A stretch of DNA of 43,690 bases from Bacillota bacterium (GTDB lineage Bacteria; Bacillota; Clostridia; Tissierellales; Peptoniphilaceae), in contig JAUNLQ010000010.1 in the NCBI GenBank assembly GCA_030532225.1, positions 1-43,690 on the forward strand. Reading direction: 5' to 3'. Positions 1 through 8,709 of this stretch are shown here, piece after piece. The translations under genes were made by a program, and so were the position numbers. The notes beneath the pieces were generated by a model. It searched no databases and was not told where the DNA came from. It saw only the letters and a list, made by a program, of their open reading frames with translations. Numbering within the stretch: the first letter of the stretch is position 1; every line of letters starts with the position of its first letter.

Positions 1-1
1 T

Positions 2-1774
2 GGAAAAATTAAAGCAGGTTCTGCTGTCCTAAATGTTTTAAAGGGCTGGGGTGTTGATACTATCTACGGTATTCCTTCAGGAACCCTAGGCTGGCTAATG
101 GACGCCTTAGCAGAAAGTGAGGATATTAACTTTATCCAAGTTAGACATGAAGAAACTGGAGCCTTGGCAGCTGATATGCAAAAGAAATTTGGTGGCCCTT
201 TAGGGGTTGCTGTTGGCTCTGGTGGACCTGGAGCAAGTCACTTGATCAACGGAATTTACGATGCCTATATGGACCACATTCCAATGCTTGCCATCCAAGG
301 CAGCAGGAGCAATGATGAACTAAACTTGGACTTTTTCCAAGAACTGAACCAAAACCCTATGTACGAACATGTTTCTGTTTATAACAGAAGAGTTGCCAAC
401 CCTCAACAACTTCCTAAGGTTATAGACGAGGCTGCCAGAGCTGCCATAAGCAGAAAGGGACCAGCAGTTGTGGAAATTCCTGTAGACTTTGGCTATGTTG
501 AAATAGATGAAGATTCCTATTATTCCTCTGGACCCTTCCACAGGGACTTTCCTAAAATTCTGCCAGCTGAAGAAGATGTTGACAAGGCTGTAGAAATTTT
601 AAACAAGGCTAAAAGGCCTCTTATTTATGCTGGTAGGGGAGTTAATTCATCTGGCGACCTGGTGATGGAGCTGTCTAAAAAAATAAAGGCACCACTTATG
701 GTTACAGGCATAAACCTTGATGGAGTTGACTATGCCTATGAAGGGCTGGCAGGATCTGCAGGCAGGGTTTCTTGGAAGACTGGCAATGAGCTGATCTATG
801 AAGCAGATACAATTCTATTTATAGGTTCTAACTTTCCCTTTGCAGAAAAGATGAAAATTTTCAAAAACGCCGACCATCTTATCCAAGTTGACATAGACCC
901 ATACAAACTAGGAAAAAGAGGCAAGCCAAGTTTGGCAGTTCTAGCAGATGGAGGGCTCTTTGTCCAAGCTGTCTTAGAAAAAGTAGATCCTGTTGATGAT
1001 TCTCCTTGGTGGAGGGCCAGCTTAAAAAATATTGAAAATTGGAAGGCATATACAAAGAAATTAGAAGAGAAAGAACAAGGACCTCTTCAATTCTACCAAG
1101 TCTACAATGCTATTAATAAGTATGCAGACCCAGATGCAATTTATGCAGTAGATGTAGGCAACACAACCCAAACCTCAATAAGACACCTGCACATGACCAA
1201 GAAAAATATGTGGAGAACATCTCCTTTATTTGCAACTATGGGCATTGCAATTCCAGGAGCCATAGCAGTGAAAAAAGACAACCCTGGCAGACAGGTGTGG
1301 AGTCTAACTGGAGATGGAGCCTTTAATATGTCCTATCCAGACATAAAGACCAACGTTCAGTACAAGCTACCAATAATAAATGTAGTCTTTGCCAACACTG
1401 AATACGCCTTTATAAAAAATAAATATGAAGAAACCAATGAGCACTTATTTGGAACTGACTTTGACGATGTAGACTATGCCAAAATTGCCCAAGCCTTGGG
1501 AGCTGTCTCCTTTACAGTTTCAAGGATAGAAGAAATTGACCAAGTTATGAAAAAGGCAGTAGAAGCCAACAAAAATGGCCAAACAGTTGTAATAGATGCA
1601 AAGATTACCAACGACAGGCCATTCCCAGCAGAAAGTATGGTCTTAGATCCAAAATATCATTCAGCTGAAGCCATAGCAAAGTTCAAGGAAAGATATGAAG
1701 CCCAAGACCTTATACCTTTTAGACAATTTTTAGAAGAAGAAGGCCTAGAAGAAAGAAATGTTAGGCTAGGATAA
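2..1774 (+). CDS. spxB: Pyruvate oxidase, 5'-truncated by window edge
   Basis: Thiamine-diphosphate/FAD enzyme that oxidises pyruvate with O2 and phosphate to acetyl phosphate, CO2 and H2O2 in the cytoplasm. The reading frame is already open at base 2 ([20 protein letters not shown]), so the start codon lies upstream; 590 residues are visible against about 590-600 for the family, so only a few are missing. Seen: the N-terminal TPP pyrimidine domain with [10 protein letters not shown] (catalytic Glu near residue 50), the central FAD domain ([23 protein letters not shown]) and the C-terminal TPP motif GDGAFN at residues 437-442. From memory the whole chain closely resembles streptococcal SpxB, more than acetolactate synthase or the quinone-linked PoxB. 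It ends at a hairpin terminator. Codon use (many GCC/GGC) matches the native genes, so it does not look recently acquired, although the enzyme is unexpected beside PFOR. Confidence 0.93.
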   Translation, partial: GKIKAGSAVLNVLKGWGVDTIYGIPSGTLGWLMDALAESEDINFIQVRHEETGALAADMQKKFGGPLGVAVGSGGPGASHLINGIYDAYMDHIPMLAIQGSRSNDELNLDFFQELNQNPMYEHVSVYNRRVANPQQLPKVIDEAARAAISRKGPAVVEIPVDFGYVEIDEDSYYSSGPFHRDFPKILPAEEDVDKAVEILNKAKRPLIYAGRGVNSSGDLVMELSKKIKAPLMVTGINLDGVDYAYEGLAGSAGRVSWKTGNELIYEADTILFIGSNFPFAEKMKIFKNADHLIQVDIDPYKLGKRGKPSLAVLADGGLFVQAVLEKVDPVDDSPWWRASLKNIENWKAYTKKLEEKEQGPLQFYQVYNAINKYADPDAIYAVDVGNTTQTSIRHLHMTKKNMWRTSPLFATMGIAIPGAIAVKKDNPGRQVWSLTGDGAFNMSYPDIKTNVQYKLPIINVVFANTEYAFIKNKYEETNEHLFGTDFDDVDYAKIAQALGAVSFTVSRIEEIDQVMKKAVEANKNGQTVVIDAKITNDRPFPAESMVLDPKYHSAEAIAKFKERYEAQDLIPFRQFLEEEGLEERNVRLG

Positions 1775-1782
1775 AGAAATTT

Positions 1783-1825
1783 AACTATGGATTTGTTCCA
1801 ACAAGGACAAGTTCATAGTTTTTTT
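1783..1825 (+). terminator. Terminator of spxB
   Basis: AACTATG at 1783-1789 pairs with CATAGTT at 1814-1820, with further partial pairing inside, followed by a run of seven T (1819-1825). It begins 8 bases after the spxB stop codon. Confidence 0.8.
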
Positions 1826-2311
1826 AAGGTTCTATAATATTTTTAGGGGATAAAAAAATAACTATTGTATCAAAATATCCTTTTCTATGTAAGTAACCAA
1901 CAAACATATGAATTAGATAGTCATATGACCCTTATAAAGAATGGACATTCCTATGTGAGAAAATTTTGATGTTAAAAAAATGCAAACTTAACAAAATTTA
2001 ATTAATTATAAAATACTTATTGACAATTAAGAGAAAAAATTTTAAAATTAAAATTTTGACAATTTTATTTTTTTGTGTTACGGTCTATGTGATAATTAGT
2101 AGCCAGTTTTGTATTCTGTATATTTATTGGCTGAGTGTGCCTAATTTCACTATAGTTGTAATTTGAAACAAGTTATATTATTGAATCTTGAGCTAATAAA
2201 AAAATATGAAACTGTAATATAACAGTGAGAAAAAATGGGTCTTAGAAAGAGTTAAACATAAAGAATCATACGACTTACAACTAGTTATGAAAAAAGAAAA
2301 GGAGTGATAAA
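1826..2311. other. Long AT-rich gene-free stretch upstream of ABC exporter
   Basis: No convincing gene is seen. It holds an inverted repeat CATATGA-N9-TCATATG (1905-1911 / 1921-1927), the exporter promoter near 2020-2048, a second TTGACA at 2056-2061 without a good -10, and about 255 nt of presumed untranslated leader. A short minus-strand frame at about 2065-2172 resembles nothing I can name. The length and base composition contrast with the tightly packed operons elsewhere in the window. Confidence 0.6.
2020..2048 (+). promoter_or_regulatory. SigA-type promoter for ABC exporter operon
   Basis: TTGACA at 2020-2025, 17-base spacer, TAAAAT at 2043-2048. It is the only well-spaced consensus pair in this gap; the start codon of the first gene is about 260 bases downstream, so a long leader is implied. 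Confidence 0.6.
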
Positions 2312-3169
2312 ATGATGCTTGATCTTAAAAATATAAAAAAGTCTTATGGGGAAAATAATGTACTTACGGATATTAGTGTGTCTATTAATAATGGAATCCA
2401 TGGATTATTAGGAGCGAACGGTACGGGGAAAACAACGCTATTTAGTATTATTAGTGGGTTTTTAAAAGAAGATGGAGGAACAATTACTTACCCTACTTGT
2501 ACTTCTAAAGAAGATGTCCTTATTGGAGTACTTCCTCAAAATTTTGTTGGCTATCCAGAAATGAGTGTGGAAGAATTTTTGGAATATTTATCTCAGATAA
2601 AAGGAGATTGGACTAAAAAGAAAATTAGAGCAGAAATAGCGGAAAAGACTCAAACATTTAATTTAATAAATGTTAAAAAGAAAAAATTAAAACAGCTTTC
2701 AGGAGGACAGCTAAGGAGAGTTGGGCTGGTTCAAGCTTTTCTATTTAATCCTAAAATAGTTTTACTAGATGAGCCGACAGTTGGTCTTGACCCTAAAGAG
2801 AGGCTTCATTTAAAAAATTATTTAGCTTCACTAAAGGAAAATCATATTATTCTTTTATCTACGCATATAGTATCTGACCTAGAAAAATTGGCCGATAAAA
2901 TTTATATACTAAAAGATGGAAAAATTGTAGAACAAGGTTCTGAAGAAAAACTTCTAGCAAAGCTAGATCATAAAGTATGGGAGATAGATTATGAAAACTA
3001 CACTAGAGGCAGTAAAGGAATTTTAGTGAAGGAATACAATAAAAATGGACAGGTTTTTTTACGCCTTATCTGCGAAGAAAAACCTTCAAGTCAAGCAAGT
3101 CCTGTGAAAGCGGAATTAGAAGACCTATATATTTCATACTTTCAAGGAGGAAGTAGCTATGAACTTTGA
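2312..3169 (+). CDS. ABC exporter ATP-binding protein
   Basis: Cytoplasmic ATPase of an ABC-2 type exporter, 285 aa. Walker A GANGTGKT at residues 34-41, signature LSGGQ at 129-133, Walker B VLLDEP at 150-155 and H-loop His185 are all present, so it should hydrolyse ATP. The last 80 or so residues form an accessory C-terminal region typical of the drug/peptide-exporter ATPases (CcmA/YtrB-like). The start is set by GGAG at 2301-2304, seven bases before the ATG. The gene overlaps the next permease gene by 11 bases, so the three genes form one operon. The substrate cannot be read from the sequence; families like this export antimicrobial peptides or confer self-protection against them. GCC/GGC codons are rarer than in flanking genes, hinting at acquisition by transfer. 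Confidence 0.9.
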   Translation: MMLDLKNIKKSYGENNVLTDISVSINNGIHGLLGANGTGKTTLFSIISGFLKEDGGTITYPTCTSKEDVLIGVLPQNFVGYPEMSVEEFLEYLSQIKGDWTKKKIRAEIAEKTQTFNLINVKKKKLKQLSGGQLRRVGLVQAFLFNPKIVLLDEPTVGLDPKERLHLKNYLASLKENHIILLSTHIVSDLEKLADKIYILKDGKIVEQGSEEKLLAKLDHKVWEIDYENYTRGSKGILVKEYNKNGQVFLRLICEEKPSSQASPVKAELEDLYISYFQGGSSYEL

Positions 3170-4364
3170 ATTAAAAAAAATAAAAGGAAATTCCACATAT
3201 AAAATTTCCTTGCTATTAGTAGTTGTTTTAATATTAGTAGTTTCATTTATTTCAATAAGATCAGAAAGTTATATAGAAGATATAAATAGCATCTCTCATT
3301 TAAAAGGAATCCAGGCAAGTAAAAAGTGGGAGAAAGTTTACAAAGATGCTCCATCTAATGAGCTTACTGTTGATTATATCCAAAAAGCATTAAGAGGCTA
3401 TGCTTCTTATTCAGACACTGTGAAGGGGGAACTTAATCTAAGAGAAGATTACCCAGGTGTTTTAGATATTTTAACTAAAGTTTATGGTAATTACGAAGAC
3501 TCCTTAAATGGCATCAATGGGATCGAGATAAATGAAGTGGATAATTTTTATGATAGGAATCGTCAAGTATTAAAGTCATACATGGAAGAAAAGGACTTTA
3601 GTCAACCTAAAATTGACAAGGCAGAGAGTTATTTAAAAAAAGTAAAAACCCCCTATACTCTGTCCTATGTAAAACCATGGATCAACTTATGGAAAGCTAT
3701 GACAATTGTAGACTACTTTTTATGTCTAGTAGCAGTTGTTTTGTCATCAAGATTATTTTCCTTAGAAAAAGAGCAAAAAATGGAGGAGCTTTTATCCACT
3801 AGGAAAAGTAGAGCCGGTTTAGTTATAGGTAGGAATAAGGTTAAGGCAATTTGCCTCGCAGTAACCCAATTATATTTTATATCTAGTCTTTCTCTTTTTC
3901 TTATAAAGGTATTTACTACTGGTTTATCAGGAATGGGCAGTCAAATACAGATTGAATATGTATTTTCAATCTACCCAGTGAACTTCCTGGTGGCGACAGT
4001 AGGGCACTTTCTTGTGGGATGGATAGCTATAGTTTTTGTATCGATTTTGGCAGGGTGGATTAATATTCTAACTATGAATACGACCACATCCCTTACTATA
4101 TCAACAGTGACTATCTTCTTTCCTTTACTACTTGGTAAGTTATTAGGCGAGTTACAAGGACCTGTCTCAAAATTTATTGGGATACTCCCTATTAATAATA
4201 TTAATTTTATAAAAAATATAAAATCATTGCCAGCATATGACCTTCTAGGTATACCTATTTCTTCTGTGGCTATGGGCTCATTGCTTGCAATATTGATCTC
4301 CATTATTTCATTTATAGTCTTGCCTTTGATATTTAATTCTAAACTTAAAAAAAATGACTTTTAG
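3159..4364 (+). CDS. ABC-2 type exporter permease, first copy
   Basis: Membrane subunit of the exporter, 401 aa. Layout: one N-terminal transmembrane helix (about residues 13-32), a long hydrophilic, mostly acidic and charged segment of roughly 140 residues presumably outside the cell, then a cluster of hydrophobic helices from about residue 180 to the C-terminus, which ends in Lys-rich KLKKNDF. A cytoplasmic-loop motif EQKMEELLSTRKS follows the second helix and recurs almost unchanged in the next gene, so the two permeases are paralogues that probably form a heterodimer on the ATPase dimer. The start is inside the end of the ATPase gene, preceded by AAGGAGG. No cognate peptide gene, sensor kinase or regulator is visible beside it. 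Function beyond export or immunity is not assignable. Confidence 0.85.
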   Translation: MNFELKKIKGNSTYKISLLLVVVLILVVSFISIRSESYIEDINSISHLKGIQASKKWEKVYKDAPSNELTVDYIQKALRGYASYSDTVKGELNLREDYPGVLDILTKVYGNYEDSLNGINGIEINEVDNFYDRNRQVLKSYMEEKDFSQPKIDKAESYLKKVKTPYTLSYVKPWINLWKAMTIVDYFLCLVAVVLSSRLFSLEKEQKMEELLSTRKSRAGLVIGRNKVKAICLAVTQLYFISSLSLFLIKVFTTGLSGMGSQIQIEYVFSIYPVNFLVATVGHFLVGWIAIVFVSILAGWINILTMNTTTSLTISTVTIFFPLLLGKLLGELQGPVSKFIGILPINNINFIKNIKSLPAYDLLGIPISSVAMGSLLAILISIISFIVLPLIFNSKLKKNDF

Positions 4365-4399
4365 ATCTTAGATGAAACGGTGAGGAGGAAGAAAGTTAT

Positions 4400-5596
4400 A
4401 TGATTTATGAATTTAAAAAATGGTGGGGGTATCATAGTATTCGTTTTTTGATCTTATTTATATTTCTATGCCCTGTGGTTGTTAGTCTGATATTTATTAA
4501 TGGTGCTGAATCATATGAATTAGAAAGAAGCGAGGTAGAAACTAGAACTGGAATAGATGCACTGCGAAATGCCAGTTATGGAGAAAAAAGCAAAGAAGAA
4601 TATTTAAGTATAGAAAAAATACGAATTCCTTTATTATACCTAAAAGAAAATTGGGAAGACGAAGACACATATAAAACGATGGAGGCGAAATTTCCAGAAT
4701 ACTACCATATTTTATATGAAGCCTATGAGTCTCCAATTAATGGGAAAGAACATAATATAAAAAATGCAAAAGCTGAAAATTTTTATGAAGAAGTAAATGC
4801 CCGAAGAAAAGAAAGGATGGGGATAGAGCAGTCTAGAGAATTAGAAATTGATGACTTATCGTGGTTGAATAAAATAGAAGAACGAATCCAGGATCCATTT
4901 GTAATAGGCGAAACTAATTCTTGGGTTGTTTTAATAAAGTCGCTTTACTTATCTCTCACTTGCCTAACTTTTCTTTTGCTTCTGCTAGGAAATTTTATCT
5001 TTGGCATAGACAGAGAGCAAAAAATGGAGGAGATTCTTTTTGCTAAAGGAGGAAATGCCCATCTTTTGAAAAGAAAAAAGATAAATGCTTATCTTTTAAT
5101 TAGCCTACTAGCCTTAATTTACGATAGCCTTGTATGTATTTTTATGATAAAAATAATAGGTGGAAAACTTCCTGATATTAGTATTCAAATAATCCCTCAA
5201 CTTTTAATAAGTCCTTATATGATGAGCAGTTGGACGATGTTAGTCACTTACTTATTAATGGCATTTATGGGAATAGGAGCAATTATAATTATGAATAGCA
5301 TCATTAGTAGTGGTTTCAGCAATTCTGTTATAAGTGCCTTAGTTAGTATAACGGTCCTTTGTATTTGTCTTTACCTTAAAAATAGGACCTATACAGGGAT
5401 TGGATTGCAACAGTTAGTATTAATCTTACCAAGTTCAAGTATAGATATACTTAGAATCTTGTCTGTTGTGAGTTTTGTTGACTTATTTGGACTAAAGATC
5501 TCTCTTTTCGGTCTAGCAATCGTTATAAATATGGGCATAGCACTGGCAGGATATATTTCATATATTAAGGTTAATTATAAACAACCATATAGTTAA
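4400..5596 (+). CDS. ABC-2 type exporter permease, second copy
   Basis: Second membrane subunit, 398 aa, with the same plan as its upstream neighbour: N-terminal helix at about residues 13-33, a hydrophilic extracytoplasmic segment to about residue 175, then several helices to the C-terminus. The shared motif EQKMEEILFAKGG sits at the equivalent place after the second helix. It lies 35 bases after the first permease gene, with GAGGAGG before the ATG. The two proteins have diverged well beyond a recent duplication. The same AT-rich codon choice as the other two exporter genes sets this trio apart from the native metabolic genes. Last gene of the operon; a hairpin follows about 140 bases downstream. 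Confidence 0.85.
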   Translation: MIYEFKKWWGYHSIRFLILFIFLCPVVVSLIFINGAESYELERSEVETRTGIDALRNASYGEKSKEEYLSIEKIRIPLLYLKENWEDEDTYKTMEAKFPEYYHILYEAYESPINGKEHNIKNAKAENFYEEVNARRKERMGIEQSRELEIDDLSWLNKIEERIQDPFVIGETNSWVVLIKSLYLSLTCLTFLLLLLGNFIFGIDREQKMEEILFAKGGNAHLLKRKKINAYLLISLLALIYDSLVCIFMIKIIGGKLPDISIQIIPQLLISPYMMSSWTMLVTYLLMAFMGIGAIIIMNSIISSGFSNSVISALVSITVLCICLYLKNRTYTGIGLQQLVLILPSSSIDILRILSVVSFVDLFGLKISLFGLAIVINMGIALAGYISYIKVNYKQPYS

Positions 5597-5736
5597 AGAG
5601 AAGAGTACAAACCTTAATATTAGAAATACTAATGATAGCACATGGAAGTGAATTTTGTAAAAATATATACTATTAAATAAAATTTGATCGCGTATTGTTT
5701 TATAATTATACGGAATATAATAAATAAAAAACAAAC

Positions 5737-5774
5737 CAAAACCTATTGATGTTTACGAATATCGATAGGTTTTG
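5737..5774. terminator. 14-bp hairpin, probable terminator
   Basis: The arms at 5737-5750 and 5761-5774 (each 14 bases, one G:T pair, 10-base loop) form the strongest dyad in this gap. On the plus side it is not followed by a T run; on the minus side it is followed by a T-rich tract (5721-5736 read in reverse). It may end exporter transcription weakly or block minus-strand transcription. Confidence 0.5.
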
Positions 5775-5886
5775 TGCTTCCATTGTATCTGTAGAAATAA
5801 AAAATTTTCTTCTAAGAGATTTTTTGTATAAAAGCTATAAAAAATTTACCAAAATTAGATAAAAATTAGTAAAAAGTATAAATAGA

Positions 5887-5916
5887 TTTACTAAACGAGC
5901 CTAACTTTGCTATAAT
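5887..5916 (+). promoter_or_regulatory. Promoter of DUF2812-like/lacI operon
   Basis: TTTACT at 5887-5892, 18-base spacer, TATAAT at 5911-5916 with an upstream TG (extended -10, TTTGCTATAAT). The -35 is part of a TTTACTAAA word that recurs upstream of mglB. Confidence 0.65.
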
Positions 5917-5939
5917 AAAAATAGTAAGGAGAAATTATT

Positions 5940-6437
5940 ATGACAGAAATAAAGAAAAAGTTTTCAATTTTAGATCTTGACCAAGAAGAAGCCTTTATTG
6001 AAGAAAATGCCAGTCAAGGCAAAATCTTTCAAAAGGTAGAAGATGGTGTCTACAATTTTGAAGAAGGCCAGGCCTTTAAGGCTAGCTGTGTAATAGAATA
6101 TTTTAAAGACCAAGAGGGAAATTCTTATTTTTATGAAAATCAAGGCCTAGACTTGGTCTATTCATATAAAGGAAAAATTGGTCACTGGTCCTATTACTTA
6201 GGCCCCTTTAAGGCAGACCTTGAAAGAAGACCAGATGACAGAAAGGAACTTTATCAGTCTATTAAACGTAGAAATGAAATTTTTTGGACCATAATTCCCC
6301 TGTCCCTATTATTATTTTCCCTTTACATGGCCTATATGACTAAGAACCCCTACTTTTTCTTATTAACTATAGGATCAACTTTAATATTAAATAAGGGTGG
6401 AAAGATAAATAAAAAAATAAAAGATAAAGAGGAGTGA
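5940..6437 (+). CDS. DUF2812-like membrane protein
   Basis: 165-aa protein of unknown function. Residues 8-70 resemble the DUF2812 pattern: an acidic start (FSILDLDQEEAFIEENASQG), then a Tyr/Phe-rich strand region (VYNFEEGQAFKASCVIEYF). Two hydrophobic helices follow at about residues 113-131 and 135-150, with a Lys-rich cytoplasmic tail (KINKKIKDKEE). DUF2812 proteins commonly travel with transcriptional regulators such as PadR; here the partner is a LacI-type repressor gene whose start is four bases beyond this stop codon, so the two are translated from one message. A role in sensing or modulating the repressor is possible but not shown. AAGGAG precedes the ATG at good distance. Confidence 0.65.
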   Translation: MTEIKKKFSILDLDQEEAFIEENASQGKIFQKVEDGVYNFEEGQAFKASCVIEYFKDQEGNSYFYENQGLDLVYSYKGKIGHWSYYLGPFKADLERRPDDRKELYQSIKRRNEIFWTIIPLSLLLFSLYMAYMTKNPYFFLLTIGSTLILNKGGKINKKIKDKEE

Positions 6438-6441
6438 TTTT

Positions 6442-7461
6442 TTGACCACTATAAAAGACATAGCTAAAATCACTGGTTTTTCTCCAGCAACAATATCAAG
6501 GGTCTTAAATGAAGATGAAAGTATAAGTGTAAAAGACTCAACTAGGCAGGAGATTTTAAAAGTTGCAGAAGACCTAGCCTATGTTTCTAAGAAAAAGTTT
6601 TTAAAAAAGGAAGAAACTATAGGAGTTGTTCAGTGGATTTCTTCAGATGCAGAAATTGAGGACCCTTATTATTCATCTTTAAGACTGGCAGTGGAAAGTT
6701 TTTTTGTAAAGGAAAAGATTCCAACTAAGATTTATTATAAGGAAAACTTTGAAGAAATCTTCCAAGATAAAAATATTCTTGGCCTAGTTTGTTTGGGCAA
6801 GTTTTCTTTAGACCAGGCCCATGATTTTTATAAGGTCAGTAAAAACCTTGTTTTTGTAGACTTTAATCCAGATGAAAAACATTTTCACAGTGTGGTTCCA
6901 GATTTGAAAGGAGCCACAGAAGATTTGCTGGCTTATTTGAAAGAAATGGGCCATAGAGAAATTGGCTTTATTGGAGGTAGGGAAAGACTGGGAAAGACTA
7001 ATTCCCTTTTTATAGACATTAGGGAGAGGACCTTTGAACAAGTAATGAAAAACGATGGTCACTTTATTTACAATCCTATTTATAAAAAAGTTAGGGACTT
7101 TGACGCAGCAACTGGCTACGATTTAATGACTAGCATACTAAAGGATGACCATGTTCCAACGGCTTTTATTTGTGCCTCAGATTCATTGGCCATGGGGGCC
7201 TTAAGGGCCTTAGGAGATCAGAAAAATTTAGCTAGAGAAAAAATTTCCATAGTAGGCTATAACGATATAGGTCTATCGGCCTTTACAAACCCTCCATTGA
7301 CAACAGTGAAAATTAATATAAAACAAATGGGAGACATGGCTGGCACGCTTATGACCTATATAATGAAAAATAAACTTTCCAGTCCTGTAAATATTTTTGT
7401 AAAAACAGAATTAGTTGAAAGAGAGTCAGTATACAAATTAGACCAGGTGGATGTTATATAA
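6442..7461 (+). CDS. LacI/GalR-family transcriptional regulator
   Basis: 339-aa DNA-binding repressor. Residues 2-48 hold the LacI-type helix-turn-helix and hinge (TIKDIAKITGFSPATISRV, then LKVAEDLAY); the rest is a periplasmic-binding-protein-like sugar domain (GFIGGRE, FICASDSLAMGALRAL, ISIVGYNDIGLSAFTNPPLTTV). The start is TTG, supported by AGGAG at 6431-6435 and by the conserved N-terminus directly following it. It lies just upstream of the mglBAC-gal genes, and the mglB promoter contains a centrally CG-paired LacI-type operator, so galactose or a derivative is the likely inducer. CcpA itself is less likely because the sequence and context fit a pathway-specific GalR-type protein. TTTACTAAA words flank its operon on both sides. 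Confidence 0.87.
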   Translation: MTTIKDIAKITGFSPATISRVLNEDESISVKDSTRQEILKVAEDLAYVSKKKFLKKEETIGVVQWISSDAEIEDPYYSSLRLAVESFFVKEKIPTKIYYKENFEEIFQDKNILGLVCLGKFSLDQAHDFYKVSKNLVFVDFNPDEKHFHSVVPDLKGATEDLLAYLKEMGHREIGFIGGRERLGKTNSLFIDIRERTFEQVMKNDGHFIYNPIYKKVRDFDAATGYDLMTSILKDDHVPTAFICASDSLAMGALRALGDQKNLAREKISIVGYNDIGLSAFTNPPLTTVKINIKQMGDMAGTLMTYIMKNKLSSPVNIFVKTELVERESVYKLDQVDVI

Positions 7462-7516
7462 ATAACGTGTATTTACTAAAGATTTTCCAAAGTTTTTTAC
7501 TAAATTTATAAAATAA

Positions 7517-7545
7517 TTGACGGCAACGTTTTCAAGATGTAAACT
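7517..7545 (+). promoter_or_regulatory. mglB promoter with embedded LacI/cre-like operator
   Basis: TTGACG at 7517-7522, 17-base spacer, TAAACT at 7540-7545. The spacer carries CGGCAACGTTTTCA at 7521-7534, which matches the catabolite-responsive-element consensus TGWNANCGNTNWCA at 12 of 14 positions and has the central CG of LacI-family operators. Its position between -35 and -10 fits direct repression by the LacI-type protein encoded upstream and/or by CcpA with HPr-Ser-P (hprK is in this window). Two TTTACTAAA copies (7472-7480, 7496-7504) lie just upstream. Confidence 0.75.
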
Positions 7546-7584
7546 TAAAATAAGAATAAAAAATAAGAAAGGTGGATTTTATTC

Positions 7585-8694
7585 ATGAAAAGAAAATATT
7601 TATCTATACTACTTGTATTAGTACTAGTAGTTACTCTAGCTGCTTGTTCAAACAGTGGAGACAATAATGATGCAACTCCTCCAGCTGAAACAACAACCAA
7701 TGGAGCAGAAGGAAAAGATACTGTTGAAGTAGGTATTGCTATTTATCGTTTTGACGATAACTTTATGACTCTTTATAGAGAAGAATTAGAAAAATACTTT
7801 GCAGAACTTTCTGCAGAAACTGGTGTAACTTACAACCTTGATATTCAAGATGGTAAACAAGACCAAGCAACTCAAACAGAACAAATTAACAACTTTATCA
7901 CCCAAGGTAAAGACGTTATGATTCTAAACCTAGTTGACATTACTGCAGCTAATGCAATTATCGACCTAGCTAAAAATGCCGATATTCCAGTAGTATTCAT
8001 TAACAGAGAACCTGAAACTATCGACATGAAACTTTGGCCTGGAAAAACAACTTATGTTGGTGCAGACGCAACTCAATCAGGAACTTTCCAAGGTGAAATG
8101 ATAGCTGACACTCCTAACCAAGGTGACTTTAATGGAGACGGAAAAATCTCTTATATTATGTTACAAGGTGACCCACAAAACGTTGACGCTCAACAAAGAA
8201 CAGACTTTTCTATAAAAGCCCTTGTTGATGCAGGTTTAACTCCAGATCCACTATCTGAACCATACCAAGCTAACTGGGATTCAGCTAAGGGACAAGAATT
8301 TACAGCTAACGCTTTAGCTCAATTCGGTATGGACCTAGAAGTTGTATTCTCAAACAACGACGGTATGGCTATGGGAGCTATCCAATCAATTGAAGCAGCA
8401 GGAAGAAAAGTTAACGAAGACATTTATCTAGTTGGAGTTGACGCTATTCCAGAAGCAGTTCAAGCTTTGGCAGATGGAACACTTACAGGTACAGTTCTAA
8501 ACGACCACTACAACCAATCTCACACAGCTGCAGACGTTGCTGTTGAATTAGTTAACGGTAAGGACGTAGAAAACTACTACTGGATTGACTATGTAAGAGT
8601 AGTAGACCAATCTGACGCTGAATTAAAAGATGCTGAACCAAGAACTGAAACAGTTGAAGAAGCTGAAGCACGCTACGCAGAAAGAGCAAAATAA
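7585..8694 (+). CDS. mglB: Galactose/methyl-galactoside ABC transporter binding lipoprotein
   Basis: 369-aa extracellular sugar-binding lipoprotein that delivers galactose (or glucose) to MglAC. It has a type II signal peptide: MKRKYLSILL, a hydrophobic core and lipobox TLAAC with Cys21. An acidic/Thr-rich linker follows, then the periplasmic-binding fold. Family hallmarks: GIAIYRFDDNFM at the start of domain 1 (the Asp/Asn of galactose-binding proteins), the calcium-site-like DFNGDGKI at about residue 180, and NNDGMAMGAIQSIEA in domain 2. AAGGTGG precedes the ATG. Codon use is biased to well-translated codons (many GAA, AAC, GCT), as expected for an abundant surface protein. It is first in the operon and is separated from mglA by an internal terminator. 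Confidence 0.93.
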   Translation: MKRKYLSILLVLVLVVTLAACSNSGDNNDATPPAETTTNGAEGKDTVEVGIAIYRFDDNFMTLYREELEKYFAELSAETGVTYNLDIQDGKQDQATQTEQINNFITQGKDVMILNLVDITAANAIIDLAKNADIPVVFINREPETIDMKLWPGKTTYVGADATQSGTFQGEMIADTPNQGDFNGDGKISYIMLQGDPQNVDAQQRTDFSIKALVDAGLTPDPLSEPYQANWDSAKGQEFTANALAQFGMDLEVVFSNNDGMAMGAIQSIEAAGRKVNEDIYLVGVDAIPEAVQALADGTLTGTVLNDHYNQSHTAADVAVELVNGKDVENYYWIDYVRVVDQSDAELKDAEPRTETVEEAEARYAERAK

Positions 8695-8709
8695 TTAACT
8701 ATTTAGGGA

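Larger units (their letters stand above)
5597..5939. other. Gene-free stretch between ABC exporter and galactose locus
   Basis: No gene is seen. It contains a strong hairpin at 5737-5774, several TTTACTAAA-like words (5845-5854, 5866-5875 in reverse, 5887-5895) and the promoter of the following gene. Confidence 0.6.

Noticed and set aside
2065..2172. Short minus-strand frame (residues NYNYSEIRHTQPIN...) considered as a transposase remnant
   Set aside because: About 35 codons with only a vague resemblance to transposase C-termini; no terminal repeats or other transposase pieces nearby.
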